Made by a program: the position numbers and the translations under genes
The notes under the pieces: generated by a model
What the model saw: the letters and a program-made list of their open reading frames with translations, nothing else
Told to the model about the DNA's origin: nothing
Databases searched by the model: none
Source of the DNA: Polynucleobacter sp. AM-25C3
GTDB taxonomy: Bacteria; Pseudomonadota; Gammaproteobacteria; Burkholderiales; Burkholderiaceae
Assembly: GCF_018882335.1 (NCBI RefSeq)
Contig: NZ_JACVOS010000004.1
Location: 124,001-188,000, forward strand
Reading direction: 5' to 3'
Length of the DNA stretch: 64,000 nucleotides
Shown here: positions 7,535-16,413 of the stretch, in pieces
Layout of the letters: each line of letters starts with the position of its first letter
How positions within the stretch are numbered: position 1 is the first letter of the stretch

Positions 7535-8116
7535 TTACTTCTTAGGTGTTACGAAACCAATTGCTGTGTCGTCAACGAATTCAACCATGACGTCATCGCC
7601 AGCCTTGAATTTCTCAAGACCTAAAACGCTTTGATCCACTTTAACTTTTTGCTTCTCGCCTGATGGCAAAGTAAATGTCACAACACGAGTCTTTGCATCG
7701 ATCGTGCTGATCTTCACGGTTGCATAAACAGTGTCGGTAGTTTCTTCAAAAGGCTTAGCAGAACCTTTACCAGAGATCACAACAGAGCGAACACCTGAAA
7801 CACCTGGTTTTGCATCTTTAGGTGCAGAAACTAAACCAACCGCAATCGCTTGAGCATGCTCAACAACAAACACGTCACCCTTCTTTACTTTATCCAAATC
7901 ATTTACTTGCTTGGATACATTCATTTGAGCCAAATTACCATTCGCATCTTTCAACACAACAATGCGCTTCTTTACGTCCACTGAATCAACAGTAGCAGTC
8001 AATACAACTGCTTCGGCTGCCAAAGGCAACATTTTTGCTGGTGCTTGAGCGAATACTGAACCTGCAACAACTAAACCGAGTGAGGCAACTAATGTAGCCA
8101 ATAAAGATTTCTTCAA
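7535..8116 (-). CDS. Exported protein of unknown function with an internal duplication
   Basis: A 193-residue protein from a TTG start that gives MKKSLLATLVASLGLVVAG, preceded by AGGAG at 8 bases. The signal peptide ends near VFAQ. The rest consists of two similar units of about 55 residues: ATVDSVDVKKRIVVL...LDKVKKGDVFVVEHAQAIAVGLV and ATVKISTIDAKTRVVTF...LEKFKAGDDVMVEFVDDTAIGFV, each predicted as a small beta barrel. I do not recognise the family. Its stop lies 56 bases from the insertion element, with the right half of the broken terminator between. Confidence 0.8.
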   Translation of the reverse strand: MKKSLLATLVASLGLVVAGSVFAQAPAKMLPLAAEAVVLTATVDSVDVKKRIVVLKDANGNLAQMNVSKQVNDLDKVKKGDVFVVEHAQAIAVGLVSAPKDAKPGVSGVRSVVISGKGSAKPFEETTDTVYATVKISTIDAKTRVVTFTLPSGEKQKVKVDQSVLGLEKFKAGDDVMVEFVDDTAIGFVTPKK

Positions 8117-8261
8117 AATAACTCCTAGATAAAGGTTTGTAAGGGGGTACCGAACTGCCAGCACTACCAATTCATTTTAACCATGAAGCGGCTTACTTAT
8201 AACCCGTAGAGCTAATATCTAAACCCCAAAAAGACGCCATTTGTTACATTGGAGGCTGTAT

Positions 8262-8717
8262 ATGCTGAGCCCACCCCTTCTATCGATGAATATGATGATA
8301 TTGATTAAACCCTGGCAAGATGCCCAAAAAGAGGCCTACCCCATCCGAAAGCGTGTTTTTATCGAAGAGCAAGGGGTTCCAGAGGCAATGGAGCTCGATG
8401 AATTCGATCCCATCGCTCACCATGCCCTTGCCTACATCGACTCGCACTGTGTTGGCACGGCTCGCCTAGTCACGCTAACCGGGAATCGGGCAAGGCTTGG
8501 GCGTATGGCAGTATTGCCAGCCCATCGAAGATGCGGTGTTGGCAGGCAACTACTTGGCGCTTTGCTTGAGCTTGGCAAATCCCAAGGTATCACTCAATTT
8601 GAATTACACGCCCAGCTATCAGCCATGCCGTTTTACGAGCAATCTGGGTTTATCGCCCACGGCGATATTTATGACGAAGCAGGAATGGCACATCGCGATA
8701 TGATCTTATCCATCTAA
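8262..8717 (+). CDS. GNAT-family N-acetyltransferase, ElaA-like
   Basis: A 151-residue acetyltransferase. The acetyl-CoA loop is visible as MAVLPAHRRCGVGRQLLGALL (the R/Q-x-x-G-x-G/A pattern), followed by ELHAQLSAMPFYEQSGF, the usual motif B. The N-terminus IRKRVFIEEQGVPEAMELDEFD matches the YjcF/ElaA branch. The ATG was chosen because GGAGG precedes it by 6 bases; an ATG 27 bases further in would also keep the domain. Substrate unknown. It is followed by ybgC after 20 bases. Confidence 0.85.
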   Translation: MLSPPLLSMNMMILIKPWQDAQKEAYPIRKRVFIEEQGVPEAMELDEFDPIAHHALAYIDSHCVGTARLVTLTGNRARLGRMAVLPAHRRCGVGRQLLGALLELGKSQGITQFELHAQLSAMPFYEQSGFIAHGDIYDEAGMAHRDMILSI

Positions 8718-8737
8718 TAGACACTCAATCCACCATC

Positions 8738-9157
8738 ATGACCCAAACAGCCAATCCACCATTCCTCATTCGCGTTTGCTACTCGGATACCGATGCGGCT
8801 GGATTCGTATATCACGCCCGCTATTTGGAGATCTTTGAGCGAAGCCGTTCAGAGTGGCTTCAGCAAAGGGGATTAAGTCCTAGCAAACTAATTAATGAGT
8901 TTGGGATTTTGCTGCCGGTTCGCGAAATCACCATGAACTTTCATAGGCCGGGTCGCCTAGATGACCTATTGAGCATCGACCAGATCATTGAATATCGTGG
9001 TCGCACCCAAATTGCAGTGAAGCAAACTGCTAAACGCATAGTCGAAGGTGTTGAGCCAGAGCTTATTGCCAGCGCCCTACTTCACATTGTTTGTGTTGAT
9101 ACCACCACCCTCAAACCCAAGGGCCTGCCTGATTGGCTATTTACTGAGAGCCAATAG
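8738..9157 (+). CDS. ybgC: YbgC-type hotdog acyl-CoA thioesterase
   Basis: A 139-residue 4HBT-type hotdog protein. The catalytic region VCYSDTDAAGFVYHARYLEIFERSRSEWL contains the conserved Asp of DTDAAGFVYH and the Tyr/His of the following helix. YbgC proteins hydrolyse acyl-CoA thioesters and are often linked to the Tol-Pal system, although no tol genes are present here. Length and motif agree with the family. It probably shares a transcript with the acetyltransferase upstream. Confidence 0.9.
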   Translation: MTQTANPPFLIRVCYSDTDAAGFVYHARYLEIFERSRSEWLQQRGLSPSKLINEFGILLPVREITMNFHRPGRLDDLLSIDQIIEYRGRTQIAVKQTAKRIVEGVEPELIASALLHIVCVDTTTLKPKGLPDWLFTESQ

Positions 9158-9261
9158 CTTAAAATAGGGACTCTTTCTGCAAACACCTCAAGTGTGGCAG
9201 CTCACCCCATTGGCCGGGATAGTCGTTTAATTGAATACGGGCCAATATTTATTTGGTCCCT

Positions 9262-10542
9262 ATGTTATTTACAGATCTTGGTTTATCAGAACCCATTCTT
9301 CGCGCTATTAGCGAGGAAGGCTATACCAGCCCCACCCCCATCCAAGCAAAATCTATCCCCGCAGTATTAAAGGGTGGTGATTTACTTGCTGCAGCTCAAA
9401 CCGGTACCGGCAAAACTGCTGGCTTTACTCTACCGATTCTGCAGCGTTTAACAAGTACAGCCAAGGCTGGCGGAAAGCGCCAGCTGCGTGTGTTGATTTT
9501 GACTCCCACCCGTGAATTGGCTGCTCAAGTTCAAGAATCCGTTGTCACTTACGGAAAATATACTGGCCTCAAATCCACTGTGATTTTTGGCGGTGTCGGC
9601 GCTAACCCGCAAATCAAAGCGATTGCTGCAGGACTCGATATCTTGGTGGCAACACCTGGTCGCTTACTTGATCTCATGTCGCAAAATTGCGTCTCCCTCG
9701 CCAATATTGAAATCCTCGTGCTTGATGAAGCTGATCGCATGTTGGATATGGGCTTCTTGCGTGACATCAAAAAGATTTTGGCAGCCTTACCAAAGCAGCG
9801 TCAGAACTTACTATTTTCAGCCACCTTCTCAACAGAGATCAAGGCTTTGGCTGATAGCTTGCTGAACTCTCCAGCGCTAATTGAAGTGGCTCGCAGCAAT
9901 AGCGCTAATGAAGCAATTGCTCAGTTGATCCACCCTGTAGACAGAACTCAGAAACATCCTTTATTAGCACATCTAATTAAATCCAATCAGTGGCAGCAAG
10001 TACTGGTGTTTACTCGCACCAAACATGGCGCCAATAAATTGGTAACGCAGTTGGAGAAAGATGGCATTACCGCTATGGCCATTCATGGCAATAAGAGCCA
10101 GAGTGCTCGCACTAAAGCACTGGCAGACTTTAAAGATGGAAAAATTACTGTCTTAGTTGCTACTGATATTGCAGCGCGCGGCATCGATATTGATCAACTC
10201 CCCCATGTCGTGAACTATGACTTACCCAACGTATCTGAAGACTACGTGCATCGTATTGGTCGTACTGGTAGAGCAGGTTCAAACGGGGTCGCAGTATCTT
10301 TAGTCTGCGTTGATGAACATCAAATGCTCAGGGATATTGAAAAACTCATCAAGCAAAAACTGCCCCAAGAAGTGATTGCTGGATTTGAGCCAGATCCCAA
10401 TGCAGTAGCGCAACCAATCCAACTGAGAAGCCAACAACATCAGCAATCCAGAAAGCCTCGCCCAGCGGGTGGCGGCAGTAGTGGCGGTGGCAAGCCTGCC
10501 GCTAAGCGTAGCAGCCCTCCCAAACGTAGTTTTGGAAGATAA
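9262..10542 (+). CDS. rhlE: RhlE-type DEAD-box ATP-dependent RNA helicase
   Basis: A 426-residue RNA helicase. Motifs in order: Q motif ([14 protein letters not shown]...PTPIQ), Walker [32 protein letters not shown], and in the second domain [23 protein letters not shown] and [11 protein letters not shown] short basic, Gly/Ser-rich tail with KPRPAGGG and KRSFGR follows, as in RhlE proteins. It remodels RNA in the ribosome and mRNA decay. The ATG chosen gives the usual MLFTDLGL start; an in-frame TTG lies 9 bases earlier. Confidence 0.93.
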   Translation: MLFTDLGLSEPILRAISEEGYTSPTPIQAKSIPAVLKGGDLLAAAQTGTGKTAGFTLPILQRLTSTAKAGGKRQLRVLILTPTRELAAQVQESVVTYGKYTGLKSTVIFGGVGANPQIKAIAAGLDILVATPGRLLDLMSQNCVSLANIEILVLDEADRMLDMGFLRDIKKILAALPKQRQNLLFSATFSTEIKALADSLLNSPALIEVARSNSANEAIAQLIHPVDRTQKHPLLAHLIKSNQWQQVLVFTRTKHGANKLVTQLEKDGITAMAIHGNKSQSARTKALADFKDGKITVLVATDIAARGIDIDQLPHVVNYDLPNVSEDYVHRIGRTGRAGSNGVAVSLVCVDEHQMLRDIEKLIKQKLPQEVIAGFEPDPNAVAQPIQLRSQQHQQSRKPRPAGGGSSGGGKPAAKRSSPPKRSFGR

Positions 10543-10590
10543 CTCTATTTTTAAAATGCATTAGGCGAATAAACACTTCAGGCTATCTAT

Positions 10591-11952
10591 ATGAAAATTA
10601 ATCGTCGTAAATTTATTAGCACTTCTGCTCTGCTGGGTGCAAGCGCTTATCTCACGGGATGCTCAAGCGCACAACCAGACCAGGCATCCAAAATTGCTAC
10701 ACCTTTCTTTATTGGGAATCCTCAAAAAGTATTAATGCCAAAAGGCAAAGCGCCACGCATTGTGGTGGCTGGTGGTGGTTGGGGTGGCACTGTTGCCGCT
10801 AAGTATTTACGGAAAATGTCGCCTCAAGCTGAAGTAGTCCTGCTAGAGCGAAATCCCGTTTTCTTTTCATGTCCTATTAGCAATAAATGGCTAGTGGATA
10901 TGGTCGACACCAATTTCTTAATCCAGGATTATTTACAGGTATCACAGAAATATGGATACCAGTTCATTCAATGCGAAATTCTGAACGTAGATCGCGACTC
11001 TAGAAATGTTATTACCAGCCAAGGGTCTATCGAATATGACTACCTTGTCATTGCACCCGGCATTCGCTACAACTATGAAGCGTGGTTTGGTGACGACCGC
11101 GAAGCAGCTAGCGCAACTAAAGCACGCTTTCCGGCAGCCTACATTCCCAACAGCGAACACTTCAACTTAAAGCGCGCCCTTCATAGCTTCAAGGGTGGCG
11201 ACTGGGTCATGACTCTTCCTCCTCCACCGCAACGTTGTCCGCCATCTCCTTATGAGAGAGCCTGCATGATCGCCTGGTATTTCAAAACCAATAAGATCAA
11301 AGCAAAAGTGACTATCTTGGATCACAAGGATGATGTTCGCCCTATCGGACCAGGCTTTAAGCAGGCCTTTAGGGAGCTTTATAAAGACTACATCGAGTAT
11401 GTGCCTAATGCCCATATTCAAAAGGTTGATCCCTTTAATAAGCGCATACAAACCGCCGCTGGAGATATGAAGTTTGACCATGCGATATTGATGGCACCTC
11501 ACCAAGCTGGTGACTTGGTTTGGAAAGCCGATGGAATTGGAACTAATGCGGTTGGCAAGCCATCTGGCTGGGCTGATGTTGATAACAAAATGCTGACCTT
11601 GAAAAAAGATGATCGCGTTTATGTCATTGGAGATGCCGTAGGTATTGTTTCCCCACAATTTCTCTTTTACCCAAAGAGTGGCCATATCGCCAATCGTCAC
11701 GGAAAGATTGTTGCGGCCTACATTAGCGAGCGTTTAGCAGGCAGAGATCCAAAAGTTAGTCTGCCTGACAATCTTTGCTACATGATGGTTAACGGAAGCC
11801 CTAAAGAAGCTATTAATGTCCAGTTTGACTATAAGATTAACCCTCAAGGCATCATTGAGCAGACTCAAATTGACTTTAATAATCGGACCCCTGAATTTGT
11901 TGCTGAGAACTTCAAGTGGGCTGGGTTAATGTATGACGATATGTTTGGATAA
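10591..11952 (+). CDS. Exported FCSD-like FAD-dependent oxidoreductase (Tat signal)
   Basis: A 453-residue flavoprotein related to the flavoprotein subunit of flavocytochrome c sulfide dehydrogenase. N-terminal twin arginines (RRKFIS, residues 5-10) plus LTGC (Cys24) suggest a Tat-exported lipoprotein. GGGWGGTVAAK (61-71) binds FAD, and SCPISN places Cys94 where FccB attaches FAD covalently. QRCPPSPYERAC matches the region of a redox-active Cys. No cytochrome subunit gene is adjacent. selD follows after 18 bases, so the two are probably cotranscribed. Sulfide oxidation is inferred from the family; another sulfur or selenium compound is possible. Confidence 0.82.
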   Translation: MKINRRKFISTSALLGASAYLTGCSSAQPDQASKIATPFFIGNPQKVLMPKGKAPRIVVAGGGWGGTVAAKYLRKMSPQAEVVLLERNPVFFSCPISNKWLVDMVDTNFLIQDYLQVSQKYGYQFIQCEILNVDRDSRNVITSQGSIEYDYLVIAPGIRYNYEAWFGDDREAASATKARFPAAYIPNSEHFNLKRALHSFKGGDWVMTLPPPPQRCPPSPYERACMIAWYFKTNKIKAKVTILDHKDDVRPIGPGFKQAFRELYKDYIEYVPNAHIQKVDPFNKRIQTAAGDMKFDHAILMAPHQAGDLVWKADGIGTNAVGKPSGWADVDNKMLTLKKDDRVYVIGDAVGIVSPQFLFYPKSGHIANRHGKIVAAYISERLAGRDPKVSLPDNLCYMMVNGSPKEAINVQFDYKINPQGIIEQTQIDFNNRTPEFVAENFKWAGLMYDDMFG

Positions 11953-11970
11953 TCTTACTTAAGCACTTTT

Positions 11971-13032
11971 ATGACCGATATAAGCATTCAAGAACCCCGC
12001 CTTACCTCCCTCTCGCACGGTGGAGGCTGTGGCTGCAAGATTGCCCCAGGCGTACTTTCAGAGATCCTGAAAAGCGTTCCGCAATTACCTTTTCCAAAAG
12101 AGCTCTTGATCGGCATTGAAACTTCAGATGATGCTGCTGTGTATCAAATTAATGAGTCTCAGGCGATTGTTGCAACAACTGATTTTTTCATGCCCATCGT
12201 TGATGATCCATTTGATTTTGGAATGATTGCGGCCACGAATGCCATCAGCGATATTTACGCCATGGGTGGCACTCCACTATTTGCTTTAGCACTTGTTGGT
12301 ATGCCTATCAAAGTACTTTCCAATGCAACGATTGCACGCATTCTTGAAGGTGGTGCAGAAGCTTGTAGATCCGCCGGCATTCCGATTGCCGGTGGTCACA
12401 CGATTGATTCAGTCGAGCCTATTTATGGCTTGGTTGCTATTGGCATTGTTGACCCTAAGCGCGTGAAGAGTAACGCCGCCGCTAAAGCTGGAGATGTCCT
12501 CATCTTAGGAAAGCCGCTAGGCGTTGGTATCTTATCTGCTGCCCTCAAAAAAGATCTATTGGGTGATGCAGGTTATCAAGAGATGATTGCCAACACCACC
12601 AAGTTAAATTCTGCAGGGCCAGAGCTTGCAAAACTGTCTGGCGTACATGCACTGACAGACGTTACAGGGTTTGGCCTCGCAGGTCATACTTTGGAATTTG
12701 CACGCGGCTCAAAGCTCACTGCACAAATTCAATGGGATCAGGTTCCCCTACTCTCCAACGTTCAGAGTCTGGCCGATCAGGGTGTGATTACCGGTGCATC
12801 AGAACGAAATTGGCAAAGCTACGGCAAAGATGTTTGTTTGCCAGAGCAATTTAGTCCTGCACAACAAGCGCTGCTGACTGATCCCCAAACTAGTGGTGGG
12901 CTATTAGTATCTTGTAGCCCAGATGCAGTTGAGAATGTTCTGGAGATCTTCAAGCAACATCAATTTTTAGATGCCTGCGTCATTGGACAAATGACCGGCA
13001 AACAGGATCAGTATCTAACGGTCTTGCTTTAA
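11971..13032 (+). CDS. selD: SelD selenide, water dikinase
   Basis: A 353-residue enzyme that makes selenophosphate from selenide and ATP. The Gly-rich active-site segment HGGGCGCK holds Cys20, Cys22 and Lys23, corresponding to Cys17, Cys19 and Lys20 of E. coli SelD, so the catalytic residue is Cys and not Sec. TSDDAAVYQI and TDFFMPIVDDPFDFG (ATP and Mg sites), HTIDSVEPIYGL and DPQTSGGLLVS are all visible. The 3' end overlaps the convergent mmsB gene by 4 bases. selA/selB and the tRNA-Sec gene are not in the window; the product may serve tRNA selenouridine or selenoproteins elsewhere. Confidence 0.95.
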   Translation: MTDISIQEPRLTSLSHGGGCGCKIAPGVLSEILKSVPQLPFPKELLIGIETSDDAAVYQINESQAIVATTDFFMPIVDDPFDFGMIAATNAISDIYAMGGTPLFALALVGMPIKVLSNATIARILEGGAEACRSAGIPIAGGHTIDSVEPIYGLVAIGIVDPKRVKSNAAAKAGDVLILGKPLGVGILSAALKKDLLGDAGYQEMIANTTKLNSAGPELAKLSGVHALTDVTGFGLAGHTLEFARGSKLTAQIQWDQVPLLSNVQSLADQGVITGASERNWQSYGKDVCLPEQFSPAQQALLTDPQTSGGLLVSCSPDAVENVLEIFKQHQFLDACVIGQMTGKQDQYLTVLL

Positions 13033-13910
13033 TCTACTTTTAAATTAAAGACACTCGAAAAATCGAGTGATCCGTTACCGGCTTTACTATGCGCCTCATA
13101 AAGCTTGCGGGATAACTCTCCCAAGGGAACGCTCGCATCTAAGTCTCCGGCATTCTCTGTCGCTAGAGATAGATCCTTCAACATCAGATCTACTCCAAAG
13201 CCACTCACATACCCTTTTGTGGATGGCACATTCTCCATCACTCCAGGACAAGGGTTGTAGAGCTCCAAGACCCAGTTGCGGCCGGAGCTCTTAGACATCA
13301 TGTCTGAAAGTACTTTAGGGTCCATGCCATTAGCCATACCCAAACGCAATGCCTCACTCGTCCCAAGCATTTGAATGCCTAGCAACATGTTGTTGCATAC
13401 CTTCACAGTTTGCCCACTTCCACTAGGGCCAGCATGAAAAATATTCTTACCCATTTTCTCTAGCAATGGTCGAGCTTGGTCGACATCCACAGAATCTCCA
13501 CCAACCATAAAGGTCAAGGTTCCAGCTTGTGCTCCGGCAGTTCCACCAGAAACCGGGGCATCGATCATGGCAAAGCCCTTGGCTTTTGCCGTAGCAGCCA
13601 CAGCCTGCGAGACCTTGGGAGAAATCGTTGAGCAATCCACTAGCAAAGACTTTGGATTGGCTGTAGCCAGAATGCCAGAGTCACCCAGATATAAAGCCTC
13701 CACATGTCGAGACGCCGGGAGCATGCTGATGATGACATCCGCATCAATGGCAGCCTCTGATGCGCTACCTACAGAAATGCCTCCAGCCGCCTTAAATACA
13801 TCAAGCTGGGACTGAACCAAGTCAAAGCCATGAACCTGGTGACCCGCCTGAATTAAATTCAGGGCCATAGGCAAACCCATATTGCCCAAACCTAAAAATG
13901 CGACCTTCAT
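13029..13910 (-). CDS. mmsB: 3-hydroxyisobutyrate dehydrogenase family protein
   Basis: A 293-residue beta-hydroxyacid dehydrogenase. FLGLGNMGLPMA is the NAD(P) site, DAPVSGGTAGAQAGTLTFMVGG the substrate site, and GQTVKVCNNML carries the catalytic Lys. This pattern fits 3-hydroxyisobutyrate dehydrogenase of valine breakdown; 2-hydroxy-3-oxopropionate reductase is the main alternative. Its 3' end overlaps selD on the opposite strand by 4 bases. Confidence 0.85.
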   Translation of the reverse strand: MKVAFLGLGNMGLPMALNLIQAGHQVHGFDLVQSQLDVFKAAGGISVGSASEAAIDADVIISMLPASRHVEALYLGDSGILATANPKSLLVDCSTISPKVSQAVAATAKAKGFAMIDAPVSGGTAGAQAGTLTFMVGGDSVDVDQARPLLEKMGKNIFHAGPSGSGQTVKVCNNMLLGIQMLGTSEALRLGMANGMDPKVLSDMMSKSSGRNWVLELYNPCPGVMENVPSTKGYVSGFGVDLMLKDLSLATENAGDLDASVPLGELSRKLYEAHSKAGNGSLDFSSVFNLKVD

Positions 13911-13994
13911 ATGCGCCCCATCCGAGATAGTGAAGTTTTAATATCTCACTATAGCCTGCTTATAAACTAGCGAGGTAAATTGCCGGGAGATGTG

Positions 13995-14288
13995 ATGACT
14001 ATTAAAGTAATTGGCCTGATTCATCTAAATGATCCTAAGGCTTTTGAGGAATACCGCGGTCAAGTTGGGGATACGGTAGCGCTATATGAAGGAAAAATTG
14101 CTGCCCGAGGCACATTCAATACATTTCTCTGGAATGAATTGGAGTGTGGACCCTTTAGCGCATTTGTGGAGCTGGAGTTTCCGGATCTAGAGCGCTCACA
14201 GTCATGGGCCAATAGTCCGGAGTATCAAAGCCTGTTGGCAATTCGTAGCAAGGCCATGAAACTGACTTTGTTTTCCGTCTCCATCTAA
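13995..14288 (+). CDS. DUF1330 family small protein
   Basis: A 97-residue ferredoxin-like-fold protein of the DUF1330 family: FEEYRGQVGDTVALYEGKIAARG, then LEFPDLERSQSWANSPEYQSLLAIR, which is the family's hallmark ending. The ATG was chosen because GGGAG lies 5 bases upstream; a TTG 15 bases earlier is also in frame. The function of the family is unknown. Confidence 0.82.
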   Translation: MTIKVIGLIHLNDPKAFEEYRGQVGDTVALYEGKIAARGTFNTFLWNELECGPFSAFVELEFPDLERSQSWANSPEYQSLLAIRSKAMKLTLFSVSI

Positions 14289-14294
14289 AAAATA

Positions 14295-14323
14295 AAGCCC
14301 AGCTCCTTGTGGGAGCCAGGCTT
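14295..14323 (-). terminator. Rho-independent terminator of the 62-residue basic protein gene
   Basis: AAGCC...GGCTT outer arms and GCTCC...GGAGC inner arms form a stem with a small internal loop. On the minus strand it is followed by a T-rich run (TTTATTTTTT). It lies between two convergent genes. Confidence 0.75.
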
Positions 14324-14342
14324 GATTACGGGGTGCAAAGAA

Positions 14343-14531
14343 TTACTTCTTAGCTTCCATCGCTTCTTTAGTAGCGGTGATTTCTTTGCGACGCTCTTTG
14401 CATGCACCAGCAATTTCTTGCAAAGCTTTACGAGCGCGAGCTGCAGAGGCTTTAACGCCCTTTTCAATGAACTTTTCGTTTTCTGCTTTGTAAGTTTCGA
14501 AAGCAGCCAACAATGTATCGTGTTGTGACAT
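14343..14531 (-). CDS. Small helical basic protein, conserved hypothetical
   Basis: A 62-residue protein rich in Lys, Ala and Glu, predicted as one or two long helices (KGVKASAARARKALQEIAG then CKERRKEITATKEAMEAKK). AGGAG lies 6 bases before the ATG, and a terminator follows the stop, so it has its own transcription unit. The composition recalls small histone H1-like or nucleoid-associated proteins of Burkholderiales, but no DNA-binding motif can be named. The reading frame stays open for about 290 bases upstream of this ATG; that stretch has no good start and looks non-coding. Confidence 0.7.
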   Translation of the reverse strand: MSQHDTLLAAFETYKAENEKFIEKGVKASAARARKALQEIAGACKERRKEITATKEAMEAKK

Positions 14532-14775
14532 CTTGTCTCCTAGATTTCTGATCAATGGTTGAGTACTAAGCTCAGAATTAGTATATCCCCATAAAAACCA
14601 GAGGATTTCAAGGGTGGCATCAGGGATAACTCTTAGGGCTTTGGCGCTAAAGCTGAATAAAGCCCCAAGGCAGATTTGAGAAATACCGCAAAAACTACCC
14701 TTAAACCACTGTTTTTCTTCACTTTTAAGGCCATTATGAGCAGTTGGGTGGCATAAGGACGGTATTCTTAGTTTT

Positions 14776-15075
14776 GTGAAAACCCTCCTAATCTCCCTAT
14801 CCATTTCAGTACTCCTGGCCATTACAGGCTGCGAGCGAGAAACCTATACCACCTGGTCGTGTACGGATGGTGCCGGATCAAAATCTCCCATGATTCTCAA
14901 AAAAGCACAGATGCAGTTATTAGATCGTCAATACGATTACTGTGGAAGTCTTGGTCCTCAAAGCTATTTTGATTTGAAGTGCCCAGCTCAAACCCAAGAT
15001 GCTAGCAATGTCTTTACACCTAGCTCGGGCAAACTCATTAGCAACGCAAAAGAATTTCAGTGCAATGCCCTCTAA
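14776..15075 (+). CDS. Small lipoprotein of unknown function
   Basis: A 99-residue protein from a GTG start. MKTLLISLSISVLLAITGC is a lipoprotein signal peptide with the lipobox ITGC (Cys19). The mature part has four further Cys residues (CTDGAG, YCGSLG, KCPAQ, QCNAL), suggesting two disulfides. No family recognised. The last 11 bases overlap the next gene in another frame, so translation may be coupled. Confidence 0.7.
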   Translation: MKTLLISLSISVLLAITGCERETYTTWSCTDGAGSKSPMILKKAQMQLLDRQYDYCGSLGPQSYFDLKCPAQTQDASNVFTPSSGKLISNAKEFQCNAL

Positions 15076-15301
15076 AGATCAAAACCCCCTCAATCCAAAA
15101 AAGCTTCTGCTTAGCAAATGGACTGCAGTAAAGCCGACTCACAAACAGAAGCACTTTCTAGTGAGCAAGATCATTCTTCCGGAATTACCGGAAGGCGCAA
15201 TTGAGTTTGTAGAGTTGGAAGCCGTCTTTAATAAGGCTGTGCGAACTATTCCCTGGCGCGACTTAAAGAATTCAGCAATCTGGCTTCAGGGCTGGGTATA
15301 A
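15065..15301 (+). CDS. TIGR02450-type Trp-rich small protein
   Basis: A 78-residue protein with the family pattern: LNPKKLLLSKWTAVKPTHKQKHFLVSKI, then EAVFNKAVRTIPWRDLKNSAIWLQGW, with three conserved Trp. The ATG was chosen because the family begins close to NPKKLLLSKWT. It overlaps the end of the preceding lipoprotein gene by 11 bases and is followed directly by a strong terminator. Function unknown. Confidence 0.82.
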   Translation: MPSKDQNPLNPKKLLLSKWTAVKPTHKQKHFLVSKIILPELPEGAIEFVELEAVFNKAVRTIPWRDLKNSAIWLQGWV

Positions 15302-15302
15302 A

Positions 15303-15329
15303 AAAGCCGCCTAGTACATAGGCGGCTTT
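15303..15329. terminator. Strong bidirectional terminator hairpin
   Basis: AAAGCCGCCTA and TAGGCGGCTTT pair around a 5-base loop, with A and T runs on the outer sides, so it can serve the plus-strand gene just before it and the minus-strand gene after it. Confidence 0.9.
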
Positions 15330-15355
15330 CACTGCTTGCTCTAAATGGCGGTAAC

Positions 15356-15880
15356 TTATTTGGTCTTCTTTGTATCGGAAGACTTTCTAAGATGCTCTTC
15401 AATATTTTTTTCTGCAGCATCAGCTACTTGATTCACAATTTTTCGACCCTCTTTAAACATTTTTTGACCGGCCGTGGACATGTCATGAACTACCTTGGAT
15501 AGCTTATCAGCATGGCCTGGAAGTTTGTCTTCCACACCTTCAAGCCAGCTTACTAAGGAGCTGCGAACTTTTTCTAAATGTTTTTCAGTTCCATCGGCCG
15601 CATCATCGCCAATGTCCTTCAGAACAGACTTCACTTTTTTCTGATAAACAGTGGCACGTTTTGCAGCTTCTTTGGTGGCTGATTCTTGTAACTCTTTGAG
15701 TTTAGCGAGGTCATTTTTTGCTGCTGACTTAGCACTCTCCATGGCATTTTTCATGCCCCACTGAATTTCAGCAAGATGGTGCTCGCTAAGATCTTTAGCG
15801 GCATCTAATAATTTATGGGAATAGGCAAATAACTCCTTCGCCTTTTCATGCTGCCATGCTTGAATGTCTTTCTTATCCAT
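15356..15880 (-). CDS. Helical Lys/Ala-rich protein, possibly phasin-like
   Basis: A 174-residue cytoplasmic protein, almost wholly helical and rich in Lys, Ala and Glu, with no signal peptide. Blocks such as LDAAKDLSEHHLAEIQWGMKNAMESAKSAAK and later VVHDMSTAGQKMFKEGRKIVNQVADAAEKN have the amphipathic heptad pattern of phasins and LEA-like proteins. A PHA-granule role would fit the 3-hydroxybutyrate dehydrogenase at 35 kb but is only a guess; no phasin signature is certain. Its 3' side is closed by the bidirectional terminator. Confidence 0.6.
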   Translation of the reverse strand: MDKKDIQAWQHEKAKELFAYSHKLLDAAKDLSEHHLAEIQWGMKNAMESAKSAAKNDLAKLKELQESATKEAAKRATVYQKKVKSVLKDIGDDAADGTEKHLEKVRSSLVSWLEGVEDKLPGHADKLSKVVHDMSTAGQKMFKEGRKIVNQVADAAEKNIEEHLRKSSDTKKTK

Positions 15881-15996
15881 TACATCTCTCCCTTAGTTAA
15901 ATGAGCGTGTTGAGCGATTAAAAAACCTACTCTTCTACTCTATACCCAAATCCCAGCCTTGCCAATTCCCCGCTCTTTTAGCATTAAAATTTGAGC

Positions 15997-16386
15997 ATGA
16001 GCGAAAGAAAAAACCCTTACGAGATTATTGGTGGCGCCGAGAAGGTTGAGCAGTTGGTCGATCGTTTCTACGATTTAATGGCGCTGGAGGAACCCTTTGC
16101 GGATTTGCGCGCCATGCATGCTCAAGACCTTTCAGGCTCTAGAGATAAGCTCAAGCTCTTTTTAACGGGATGGCTAGGAGGTCCTGATGTCTACTCTCCT
16201 AAGTATGGGCACCCCATGCTACGCGCCAGACACTTACCCTTCAAGATAGGCCTTAAAGAGCGCAATCAATGGCTAGCATGCATGTATCGGGCGATGGAAG
16301 ACTGTGGCATTGACGGCCAGATTGGCGCTCAGCTAGAAGAGTCTTTTTTCAATACCGCTGACTGGATGAGAAACCAACCAAACTAA
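15997..16386 (+). CDS. Group II truncated hemoglobin
   Basis: A 129-residue 2/2 globin of group II (trHbO type). YEIIGGAEKVEQLVDRFYDLM is the A-B-helix region with the Tyr of the family, LFLTGWLGGPDVYSPKYGHPMLRARHLPF contains the Trp/Gly region and proximal His (H of RARHLPF), and QWLACMYRAMEDCGID follows. The chosen ATG is the second in frame after a TTG; either gives a full globin. Likely roles are O2/NO handling or peroxide chemistry. Confidence 0.9.
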   Translation: MSERKNPYEIIGGAEKVEQLVDRFYDLMALEEPFADLRAMHAQDLSGSRDKLKLFLTGWLGGPDVYSPKYGHPMLRARHLPFKIGLKERNQWLACMYRAMEDCGIDGQIGAQLEESFFNTADWMRNQPN

Positions 16387-16413
16387 GAAGCTTGATTAGC
16401 TCTAGGAAGCTAG

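Noticed and set aside
11167..11700. Antisense frame of 177 residues in the flavoprotein gene
   Set aside because: Shadow of a long real gene with conserved FAD motifs.
14532..14822. Upstream extension of the small helical protein
   Set aside because: The extension lacks a good RBS and is unlike coding sequence; the ATG with AGGAG is at 14531.
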